DNA of 6,553 nt from JAZKFT01 sp043760535. GTDB lineage: Bacteria > Bacteroidota > Bacteroidia > Chitinophagales > Chitinophagaceae. The stretch lies in contig JAYUOV010000035.1 of assembly GCA_043760535.1 (NCBI GenBank), positions 1 to 6,553 on the forward strand, given 5' to 3'. Shown here piece after piece: positions 1 through 5,696 of the stretch. A program made the position numbers and the translations under genes. The notes under the pieces were generated by a model that did not search any database, was not told where the DNA came from, and saw nothing but the letters and a program-made list of their open reading frames with translations. Within the stretch, counting starts at the first letter, position 1, and the number at the start of each line of letters is the position of its first letter.

Positions 1-60
1 ACGGAGCGTCGCCAATGTCGCTCCATCAGGGCACGGCTTTCGCTGGGTTCAAAAAAGAAA
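1..60 (-). repeat. Dispersed GC-rich intergenic repeat, copy A (cut by the window edge)
   Basis: Read on the minus strand, this stretch starts with TTTCTTTTTT and continues into a GC-rich core, AAAGCCGTGCCCTGATGGAG followed by CGACATTGGCGA. The plus strand at 2535-2592 has the same layout: the pyrimidine tract, then AAAGCCGTTCCCCGATTGGG and CAACAGTGGCGA. By hand alignment about 26 of 33 core positions agree. The two copies are in opposite orientation about 2.5 kb apart. The copy runs off the window at base 1, so its far end is unknown. No reading frame of useful length covers it. That it belongs to a genome-wide repeat family is inference from the two copies. Confidence 0.6.
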
Positions 61-101
61 AGCTACCCAATCAAAACTGCGAGGGGTAAGGAGTTCTGAC
101 G

Positions 102-344
102 TTATATAATTTTTCGGTGTAAAACATTTTTTTCACTTTCAATCAAAAGATTAAGAGATTCGGCCAAAGGATAATTGATAACAATTTTCTTTTTATAATT
201 GAAACATTGAGAGGGAATAGATTCTCCAGTATTAAAATAACAGTGTAAAAGGTTATCGGTAGCCCTTATGTACAAAGTTCCGGTAGCAGCCCCGACGGCA
301 CTTTTTCTTAAAAAAGGAGTTACAGATACTGTTATATAATACAT
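102..344 (-). pseudogene. Tyrosine recombinase (integrase) remnant, N-terminal arm-binding domain only
   Basis: The 80-residue frame opens with ATG at 344 and ends with TAA at 102-104. It matches the pattern of the N-terminal arm DNA-binding domain of Bacteroidota phage-type integrases: a first strand ending FLRKS (11-15), a second strand GTLYIRAT (22-29), the turn FNTGESIP (37-44), then a helix AESLNLLIESEKNVL (61-75). A full integrase has about 350-450 residues, with a core-binding domain and a catalytic domain carrying the R-H-R-Y residues. None of that is present, so by itself this cannot recombine DNA. It lies 91 bp beyond the 3' end of a tRNA-Arg gene and reads away from it, the usual place for an integrated element's integrase. 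It could alternatively be a small independent protein. The domain call is by pattern, without a search. Confidence 0.5.
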
Positions 345-398
345 TTTACGCTACACAACTTGTGTGTAACATTTGTATTACAGTATCTTAAAAAGAAA

Positions 399-428
399 CA
401 AAAAACACCGTTTTAATGGTGTTTTTTG
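399..428. terminator. Strong bidirectional hairpin terminator between tRNA-Arg and the integrase remnant
   Basis: AAAAAACACC (400-409) and GGTGTTTTTT (418-427) form a perfect 10-bp stem around an 8-base loop, and a further C-G pair at 399/428 extends it. The stem has A's on one side and T's on the other, so it can end transcription in both directions. On the minus strand it lies 8 bases beyond the tRNA discriminator base and is the natural terminator of the tRNA transcript. It would also separate the integrase remnant from the tRNA promoter. Confidence 0.85.
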
Positions 429-435
429 CCTTTAG

Positions 436-509
436 TGATTCGGATTGGATTCGAACCAATGGCCCTCATCTTAGAAGGATGACGCTCTATCCAGCTGAGC
501 TACCGAACC
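436..509 (-). tRNA. tRNA-Arg (anticodon UCU)
   Basis: On the minus strand the acceptor arm GGTTCGG pairs with CCGAATC (one G-T wobble), with discriminator base A at 436. The D arm contains AGCTCAGCTGGATAGAGC. The anticodon stem TCATC/GATGA encloses the loop CTTCTAA, giving anticodon TCT, which reads the arginine codons AGA and AGG. The T arm is ATTGG/CCAAT around TTCGAAT. The CCA end is not encoded (ACT follows the last pair), so it must be added after transcription. All arms fold without mismatch apart from the wobble, so the gene looks functional. Its 3' end faces the integrase remnant, making it a plausible old attachment site, but no second copy of the tRNA 3' end is visible in the window. 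Confidence 0.97.
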
Positions 510-521
510 ATCTTGCCGCTG

Positions 522-552
522 CAAAACAACAGAAAAAGAAGTTCTTAACCAA
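522..552 (-). promoter_or_regulatory. Candidate promoter for tRNA-Arg
   Basis: On the minus strand TTGG (552-549) is followed after 19 bases by TTGTTTTG (529-522). This is one mismatch from the Bacteroidota -7 element TAnnTTTG, with a -33-like TTG at the usual spacing. Transcription would begin close upstream of the tRNA 5' end at 509. The assignment rests on position and a partial consensus match only. Confidence 0.4.
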
Positions 553-562
553 CCTAATTATT

Positions 563-594
563 TTAGTAAAGCTAAATAGGGTTGCTTATTTTTG
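563..594 (+). promoter_or_regulatory. Candidate promoter for the exonuclease/GIY-YIG gene
   Basis: TATTTTTG (587-594) fits the Bacteroidota -7 consensus TAnnTTTG exactly. A weak -33 box, TTAG (563-566, consensus TTTG), lies 20 bases upstream. The -7 box ends only 4 bases before the TTG start codon at 599, so a transcript from here would have almost no leader. It would be divergent from the tRNA promoter in the same 89-bp gap. Confidence 0.3.
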
Positions 595-598
595 AATC

Positions 599-1936
599 TT
601 GTATGCAATTGTAGATATAGAAACCACAGGTGGCCATGCCGCACAGCACGGAATTACTGAGATTTGCATCATCCTGCACAATGGGTTTGAGGTGGAAGGA
701 CAATTTCAAACCTTAATTAATCCGCAGCAATCTATACCTAGGTTTATTGTGGCCCTTACCGGCATTACAGAATATATGGTGGCCGATGCACCGCTGTTTG
801 CCGATGTAGCCGATAAAATATACAACTTGCTTAAAGGCCGCATTTTTGTGGCACACAATGTAAACTTTGATTACTCTTTTGTAAACCACAACCTGCTTCA
901 AAATGGTCACGATTTGCAATCGAGAAAACTGTGTACCGTGCGGTATGCCCGAAAAGTAAAGCCTGGTATGCCTTCTTATAGCCTTGGTAAATTATGCCGC
1001 CACCTAAATATTGAATTAACCGACCGCCACCGAGCTTTGGGAGATGCCATTGCCACCGCCAAACTGCTCGACTTACTATTGGCCGCCGATACCGACCGCA
1101 AGCATTTTAATGCGATGGTAAAAGGCCGTAATGCCGAGCAGTATTTGCCGCTCCATGTTTCTAAAGACCAGTTGGATAATTTGCCTTATTGCCCAGGGGT
1201 GTATTACTTTAAAAATAAGCAGGGCAAAATTGTGTATGTAGGAAAGGCCATTAACCTAAAACACCGTGTAAGAAGCCATTTTGCCAATAATGCTACCAAC
1301 CGCCGTAAGCAGGATATGCTTAGAGAAGTTTGCGCTATTGAGTATAAAATGTGTGCCACAGAGCTGATGGCTTTGGTGCTGGAATCCATTGAAATAAAAC
1401 GGCTTTGGCCACAATTTAACCGAAGCCAAAAACGCTTTGAACAGGCTTATGGCCTTTACACTTTAGAAGATCAAAACGGGCTGATACGGCTGGCAATAGA
1501 AAAAAAGCGGAAGCATTTACCCGCACTTTACTCCTTTCACCGGCAAGAGGAAGGTCTTGGCCTTGCAAGAAAAGCTGCTGTTAATGCAGGCATACCAGAA
1601 GGGCATGTATTTGCATTTTCTCCAGCACCACAACTCAGTTCTCGGGAAACGATGTTTCATAATATTAAAATGAAACATGCTATAGAACAATTGAAAAATC
1701 ATTTACCCACTTTTGGTATTGTGCAGCAGGGCGAAGATGAAAAAGGACAGCCATTAACTGTAGGTTATTTAATAGAAAAAGGAAAATTTGTAGGCATGGG
1801 TTTTATAAAACCACAAACCGCTTACGAACTACAAAATTTTATTAGTGCCATTACTATTTTTCCCGACTACGATACTACACGTGGGCTGCTGCTTAATTAC
1901 GGCACACGCCACCCAGAGAGTGTTATTAGTTGGTAA
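599..1936 (+). CDS. DnaQ-like 3'-5' exonuclease fused to GIY-YIG (UvrC/Cho-type) nuclease
   Basis: This 445-residue protein joins two nuclease domains. Residues 1-162 are a DEDDh exonuclease: DIETTG supplies D6 and E8, NFDYSF supplies D91, and H144 with D149 complete the site in DRHRALGDA. Residues 195-275 are a GIY-YIG endonuclease: G200-V-Y202, Y213-V-G215-K216, R223, the catalytic glutamate E262 in LVLES, and N274 in PQFN. The C-terminal part ends in a domain containing GFVGMGF-like residues (about 395-402, KFVGMGFI). Enzymes of this architecture are common in Bacteroidota and are usually annotated as exonuclease or UvrC-like repair proteins; substrate here is inferred to be damaged or branched DNA. 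The start must be TTG at 599, because an in-frame TGA lies at 593-595 and only ATC separates them; homologues commonly begin with the same YAIVDIETTG block. No cysteine occurs after C252, unlike UvrC. The gene is intact and not in an obvious repair operon. Confidence 0.93.
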   Translation: MYAIVDIETTGGHAAQHGITEICIILHNGFEVEGQFQTLINPQQSIPRFIVALTGITEYMVADAPLFADVADKIYNLLKGRIFVAHNVNFDYSFVNHNLLQNGHDLQSRKLCTVRYARKVKPGMPSYSLGKLCRHLNIELTDRHRALGDAIATAKLLDLLLAADTDRKHFNAMVKGRNAEQYLPLHVSKDQLDNLPYCPGVYYFKNKQGKIVYVGKAINLKHRVRSHFANNATNRRKQDMLREVCAIEYKMCATELMALVLESIEIKRLWPQFNRSQKRFEQAYGLYTLEDQNGLIRLAIEKKRKHLPALYSFHRQEEGLGLARKAAVNAGIPEGHVFAFSPAPQLSSRETMFHNIKMKHAIEQLKNHLPTFGIVQQGEDEKGQPLTVGYLIEKGKFVGMGFIKPQTAYELQNFISAITIFPDYDTTRGLLLNYGTRHPESVISW

Positions 1937-1950
1937 AGTGTACGAGCTGT

Positions 1951-1982
1951 TTTGATTAGTTGGCAAGCCTGTCTTTAATTTG
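1951..1982 (+). promoter_or_regulatory. Candidate promoter for the lipoprotein gene
   Basis: TTTG (1951-1954) is followed after 20 bases by TTAATTTG (1975-1982), one mismatch from the Bacteroidota -7 element TAnnTTTG. The -7 box ends 4 bases before the ATG at 1987. If it is real, the lipoprotein gene can be transcribed independently of the nuclease gene that ends 50 bp upstream. Confidence 0.3.
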
Positions 1983-1986
1983 CTAC

Positions 1987-2445
1987 ATGAAAATATTAAT
2001 TGCAATAACCACTCTTTTTTTGCTAGTAGCCTGCGACCAACAGGCAGTTAATAATTCCAAAACCACCACTACGGCTGGCAGTACTACGTCTGCCATGGAT
2101 TTTAAAAGAAGCAAGCCTAAAACCGAAGCCGTACAGCAATACGAAGAAAAAGTAGATAACGACCTCAATAACTGGTTTTTTAAGATAAAATTATTCGAAA
2201 CCGAAATGCGATTTACTTATAAGCTCACTTTACAATACGAAGAGGTAACTGGCGAAGACGAAATAACATTCCCCAACCTCGGTTTAAACCCGCAACCGCT
2301 TATTAAAAAGGGTACTGCAAAATATGAGTGCATTATCGGCTTTTTAGACCAACAAGGGGCTTTTAGGGAATATAAAAAAGTGCATGTACTGGATGGTAAC
2401 CTCAAAATAACTACGTTGAAGAGTTATGCCATTACTGTGAAATAG
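1987..2445 (+). CDS. Small lipoprotein of unknown function
   Basis: The 152-residue product begins MKILIAITTLFLLVAC, a lipoprotein signal peptide with lipobox L13-V-A-C16, so after processing it should be lipid-anchored at C16 in the cell envelope. A Thr/Ser-rich linker (about 23-36) follows, then a charged stretch (37-58), and then a probable beta-rich domain from N60 onward with alternating polar and hydrophobic residues such as RFTYKLTLQYEEV. Residues after the cysteine (DQQAV) lack the acidic run that marks surface export in several Bacteroidota. The frame is open further upstream to a TTG at 1960, but ATG 1987 places the signal peptide correctly at the N-terminus and is preferred. I do not recognise the family. 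The gene starts 50 bp after the nuclease stop on the same strand, but nothing in its sequence links it to that enzyme. Confidence 0.82.
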   Translation: MKILIAITTLFLLVACDQQAVNNSKTTTTAGSTTSAMDFKRSKPKTEAVQQYEEKVDNDLNNWFFKIKLFETEMRFTYKLTLQYEEVTGEDEITFPNLGLNPQPLIKKGTAKYECIIGFLDQQGAFREYKKVHVLDGNLKITTLKSYAITVK

Positions 2446-2485
2446 TTTTTGGCTTGTGTGGTTTTTTGGTTCATTGGTAATAGGC

Positions 2486-2524
2486 AGGTTAGTACAAAAA
2501 ATACTTCTACCTTGATTTTTTTTT
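2486..2524 (+). terminator. Possible intrinsic terminator of the lipoprotein gene
   Basis: AGGT (2486-2489) pairs with ACCT (2509-2512), and inside it AGTA (2491-2494) pairs with TACT (2502-2505) around the loop CAAAAAA. A small internal bulge (T against TCT) lies between the two stems. Three bases later comes a run of nine T's (2516-2524). The stem is short and AT-rich, so it would be weak. It lies 40 bp beyond the lipoprotein stop. Confidence 0.35.
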
Positions 2525-2534
2525 CATTTACTTG

Positions 2535-2592
2535 TTTCTTTTTTTGGGGCCCGGGCAAAAGCCGTTCCCCGATTGGGCAACAGTGGCGAATG
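2535..2592 (+). repeat. Dispersed GC-rich intergenic repeat, copy B
   Basis: This is the plus-strand counterpart of the repeat at 1-60: TTTC plus seven T's, then GGGGCCCGGGC, then AAAGCCGTTCCCCGATTGGG and CAACAGTGGCGA. It agrees with copy A at about 26 of 33 core positions, with two extra bases just before the core. The repeat may continue beyond 2592, but copy A is cut by the window edge and gives nothing to align. Mismatches are scattered rather than in a third-base pattern, so selection for coding is not indicated. Confidence 0.6.
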
Positions 2593-2879
2593 TTATAAAC
2601 CCCATACTATTACGGGACTCCTTTTATCTGATTGCTACTATTTAACCCATTTAAAAAATTTTAAAAAAGTGGAAGCACTGCGGCATTATTTACCGCTGTA
2701 GGTCACAGATTTTGCCAAAGTTAAAATAGGGGTTGGGCTGCGGAGTAGAAAACAAATTGTAATAAAACGGAGTAATACAAATTATAGAATCCGTCAAAAA
2801 ATTATAACGCAACCAATGCCACACATTCATCGTCTTAACCATTTTACGAGCAGCTCATCAATAATTTAAAAACATCCTT

Positions 2880-3650
2880 TTGCAACCAATCATTTCTTTA
2901 CAAAACCTTTGCAAATCTTACGGTAGCAAAATGGTGTTAAATAATATTACCCTAGACATTTATCCCGGCCAGGTAATAGGTTATATTGGACCCAATGGCG
3001 CTGGTAAAAGCACTACTGTAAAAGTGCTTACGGGTCTCGCCACCGACTTTACCGGAACCGTAACCGTAAAAGGCATTGACATAAAACAAGACCCCTTGGC
3101 CGTAAAAGCTTTGGTAGGCTATGTGCCAGAACTAGCTGAACTATACGATACATTGACGCCCCACGAATTTCTGCATTTTATGGCGGCTCTTTACAATATG
3201 CCCGAAGCCATAGCGGAAGAAAGAATGATACGTATGCTCCGTGCTTTTGATCTGGAAAATGTGCTACACGACCGTATGGATACTTTTAGCAAAGGCATGA
3301 AACAAAAAGTATTGCTCACAAGCGGCCTGCTGCACAACCCTGATATCATTATTTTGGATGAACCGCTAAGCGGCCTCGATGCCAACAGCGTCATCATTGT
3401 AAAAGAGCTTATAAGTAAATTAGCTGCCGAGGGGAAAACTATTTTTTATTGCAGCCACATGATGGACGTAGTAGAAAAGGTAAGCGATCGTATAGTGCTG
3501 ATAAATAATGGTGAAATAGTGGCCAACGGCACCTTTGAAGAATTAAAAGCCCAGCAAGGTAATAGCAGTTTAGAAAAAATATTTGCGAGCCTAACCGCCA
3601 CCACATCTATGAACGAAGCTGCCAGCGATTTAATGAAAGCATTTGAATGA
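2880..3650 (+). CDS. ABC transporter ATP-binding protein (ABC-2 exporter type)
   Basis: This complete 256-residue nucleotide-binding domain would power export across the inner membrane. Walker A is GPNGAGKST (37-45). The Q-loop position reads GYVPE (80-84), with glutamate E84 where many ABC proteins have glutamine, a known variation in this subgroup. The signature is FSKGMKQK (136-143), Walker B is IIILDEP (156-162), the D-loop is SGLD (164-167), and the H-loop histidine is H193 in CSHMMD. These are typical of the CcmA/ABC-2 group, in which the membrane domain is a separate protein. The start is TTG at 2880: an in-frame TAA at 2862-2864 lies upstream and no ATG intervenes. No Shine-Dalgarno sequence is visible. 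The likely partner is the large membrane protein encoded 284 bp downstream. The substrate cannot be read from the sequence. Confidence 0.95.
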   Translation: MQPIISLQNLCKSYGSKMVLNNITLDIYPGQVIGYIGPNGAGKSTTVKVLTGLATDFTGTVTVKGIDIKQDPLAVKALVGYVPELAELYDTLTPHEFLHFMAALYNMPEAIAEERMIRMLRAFDLENVLHDRMDTFSKGMKQKVLLTSGLLHNPDIIILDEPLSGLDANSVIIVKELISKLAAEGKTIFYCSHMMDVVEKVSDRIVLINNGEIVANGTFEELKAQQGNSSLEKIFASLTATTSMNEAASDLMKAFE

Positions 3651-3934
3651 TCTAATATTTAGCAATGGTAAGAGCATAAATACTACGTTTTAAAAGCCTT
3701 GTTGTGTAGTTCAAAGTATAGTATTGGAAAGCCTAAAGGCGCCGTAGAGTATATTATTTTCAAAACTATGGTACTTCTTCGCCGTAAAAGACTTGTAATA
3801 AATAGCCTGTTTATACACATCGGAATGCTCAATTTTTCATTTACGTTTTAAGCAGTGCGGAGTAGGTTAGCCTTGAATGGGCTTAATATAAGAGTCTGGA
3901 ATAAAGTCTGCGCTTCAATTAAGAAAATATAACC
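3651..3934. other. 284-bp gap between ABC ATPase and membrane partner, no gene seen
   Basis: This AT-rich gap holds no frame resembling a known protein. The only small ATG frame I note (3768-3851, 27 codons) has no supporting feature. No hairpin followed by T's is present, so read-through from the ATPase gene to the membrane protein gene is possible, but the length of the gap also leaves room for a separate promoter that I cannot identify. Confidence 0.5.
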
Positions 3935-5686
3935 ATGACCCAAAAAGTTATAACCAACAATATTAACGTTATCAACAAGGCCTTACTGCATTTCGTTTTA
4001 TTGTTTGGCAAGCTCTACATAAAATTGGGAGCCAATCTGCCACAGCTCAAAGCTATACTTACTTATAAGCTAATGATGGACGACCGGCGGCCAAATACTT
4101 TTACGCAAATGCGGCAGCAAAAAAAGAAAGATGCCATAGTAAGTGGACAAACATTGCGTACCATTTTTCTTTCTGCTGTTATGGGCTTACTATACTTGCT
4201 GGCCTTTTTGTACAGCAGTGATATTACCAGTAGCCTGTTTATTTATTTTAGCATGTACATGTTTATGCTAGCCTCATCGCTCATTACCGATTTTACCAGT
4301 GTATTAATTGATATTAGGGATAATTTTATTATTATGCCCAAGCCCGTAAGCGACCGTACCGTGGTGCTGGCGAGGCTGCTGCATATATTAATACATGTAA
4401 GTAAGTTGGTACTGCCAATGGCTGTTCCGGGTATTGTATTTATGGTGGTGAGCCACGGTGTTTGGGGTGGCTTGGTATTTTTAATGATGGTAATAATGGC
4501 TACACTGTTTACCATTTTTATTGTAAATGCATTATACATTATCATACTTCGTTTTACGTCGGCTACCAAATTTCAAAATATCATAGCTACTTTTCAGATT
4601 GGTTTCTCTATAGCTTTATCTGCTTTTTACCAGATAGGACCCCGCATAGTAGGCAATGCCAAGCTTGGGGTAATTAACCCGCAAGAAAGCATGGGTATTT
4701 TAGTAGCGCCGCCTTATTGGTTTGCCGCCTGCTGGAGTACAATAACGGGTAATAATAGTGGGGCTATTTTCTACGTACTAACTGCTGTGGCCTTGCTTTT
4801 GCCACTTATTAGTATATGGGTGGTGGTAAAATATCTGGCACCTGCTTTTAACCAAAAACTCAGTATGATTGGCGGCTCTGCTGTGGAGGCACTAAAGAAA
4901 CTTAACGGTAAAGTAATAAAGCGGAACAACAGGATTACCATTGCAGAGCGGATGAGTAATATATTTATTAAAAGCAGGGAAGAAAAAATGGCGTTTCGCT
5001 TTACCTGGATTATGACGGGCCGTAGCCGGGATTTTAAACTAAAGACTTACCCAAGCCTTGGATATGCCATAATTATGTTGATTGTTGTTTTTATGGGACG
5101 GGGAAAAACTGATAAACTACAACAGCTATTAAATGGTGGAAAAATGGCATGTTTGTTTTTAGTTATTGCTACTTATATGGCCACTCTTTTTCTTAGTTCA
5201 GTACTTGCTAATATTGTTTTTAGCGAAAAATATAAAGCTGGCTGGTGGTATTTTACCACACCATTGCAGCAGCCAGGTCTGATGCTTTCGGGTGCCTTAA
5301 AGGCTGCATTGGTTAAGTTTTTTATGCCGGTTGGTATTTTTATAATTGCCGCTATGTTAATACTGTTGCAGCCTGTATTTTACATCAATGTATTGCTTGC
5401 CATTAGCAACCAGCTTTTTTTAACGGCTCTCTTTGTATTGATTGCTATGCGGCATTTTCCCTTTAGCCAATTGCAGGGTAATAATGAAAAAGGTGGTACT
5501 ATTTTAAGAGGCATGATGATGTTGGTTATTACAGGCTTACTTGGTTTTATTCAGTATTTTTTTGTAGCAAATAATTGGGTGATGATGCCATTGTTTTTAG
5601 TAACACTCATAGCTTTTTGGCTGGTGGTTAAGCAAATAAAAAAAACTACCTGGCACAAAATAAAGAGTGTATATAATGAGCAGTAA
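3935..5686 (+). CDS. Polytopic membrane protein, probable ABC-2-type permease
   Basis: The 583-residue product has about 12 hydrophobic segments, estimated by eye at 75-93, 98-119, 145-172, 178-204, 214-233, 277-299, 374-388, 404-429, 458-478, 480-504, 524-545 and 548-567. This gives two blocks of six. They are separated by a charged soluble stretch (300-372) containing REEKMAFRFTW and RDFKLKTYPSLGY. A second conserved-looking block, SEKYKAGWWYFTTPLQQPG (430-448), sits after the eighth segment. The N-terminal 70 residues are mostly charged and probably cytoplasmic. Size, topology and location after an ABC ATPase suggest a two-half permease of an exporter, acting as the membrane channel with that ATPase. 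The start is ATG 3935; no strong ribosome site is visible. I recognise it as a Bacteroidota-type ABC-associated membrane protein but cannot name a substrate; a different membrane function is possible. Confidence 0.78.
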   Translation: MTQKVITNNINVINKALLHFVLLFGKLYIKLGANLPQLKAILTYKLMMDDRRPNTFTQMRQQKKKDAIVSGQTLRTIFLSAVMGLLYLLAFLYSSDITSSLFIYFSMYMFMLASSLITDFTSVLIDIRDNFIIMPKPVSDRTVVLARLLHILIHVSKLVLPMAVPGIVFMVVSHGVWGGLVFLMMVIMATLFTIFIVNALYIIILRFTSATKFQNIIATFQIGFSIALSAFYQIGPRIVGNAKLGVINPQESMGILVAPPYWFAACWSTITGNNSGAIFYVLTAVALLLPLISIWVVVKYLAPAFNQKLSMIGGSAVEALKKLNGKVIKRNNRITIAERMSNIFIKSREEKMAFRFTWIMTGRSRDFKLKTYPSLGYAIIMLIVVFMGRGKTDKLQQLLNGGKMACLFLVIATYMATLFLSSVLANIVFSEKYKAGWWYFTTPLQQPGLMLSGALKAALVKFFMPVGIFIIAAMLILLQPVFYINVLLAISNQLFLTALFVLIAMRHFPFSQLQGNNEKGGTILRGMMMLVITGLLGFIQYFFVANNWVMMPLFLVTLIAFWLVVKQIKKTTWHKIKSVYNEQ

Positions 5687-5696
5687 GCCGCTTACT
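5682..5696. repeat. Perfect 15-base palindrome across the convergent stop codons
   Basis: AGTAAGC-C-GCTTACT is a perfect inverted repeat centred between the permease stop (TAA, 5684-5686) and the DUF1028 stop (TAA on the minus strand, 5694-5692). As RNA it could form a 6-bp stem with a 3-base loop from either strand. It lacks a T tract and is not GC-rich, so it is a weak terminator candidate at best. It is nevertheless the only structure at this junction. Confidence 0.45.

Larger units (their letters stand above)
2446..2879. other. 434-bp intergenic gap without a recognisable gene
   Basis: After the lipoprotein stop come a possible terminator (2486-2524), T-rich DNA, and then a GC-rich repeat core (2535-2592) that stands out from its AT-rich surroundings. 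One plus-strand frame stays open from 2516 to the TAG at 2699-2701 (61 codons) but has no ATG and no sign of a real gene. From 2702 to the ABC ATPase start the DNA is AT-rich; I see no RNA gene and no convincing promoter there. Confidence 0.6.

Noticed and set aside
1..435. Attachment-site duplicate of the tRNA-Arg 3' end
   Set aside because: I looked for the T-arm and acceptor sequence around the integrase remnant and found no second copy in the window.
1925..1963. Direct repeat ATTAGTTGG at 1925-1933 and 1955-1963
   Set aside because: Nine AT-rich bases, only two copies, the first inside the nuclease coding end; chance is a sufficient explanation.
1960..2445. Longer lipoprotein with TTG start at 1960
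   Set aside because: It would put nine extra residues before the lysine of a clean lipoprotein signal peptide; ATG at 1987 gives a normal signal with the lipobox cysteine at residue 16.
3768..3851. 27-codon ATG frame in the gap between the ABC genes
   Set aside because: Too short to judge, no ribosome site or motif, and expected by chance in a gap of this length.
2739..3865. TGCGGAGTAG shared by the two intergenic gaps (2739-2748 and 3856-3865)
   Set aside because: The flanks do not align, so it does not extend to a repeat; a single 10-base match is weak evidence.
4243..4569. 108-residue minus-strand frame inside the permease gene
   Set aside because: It lies fully antisense to a convincing membrane protein gene, and its composition is what the opposite strand of hydrophobic codons gives.
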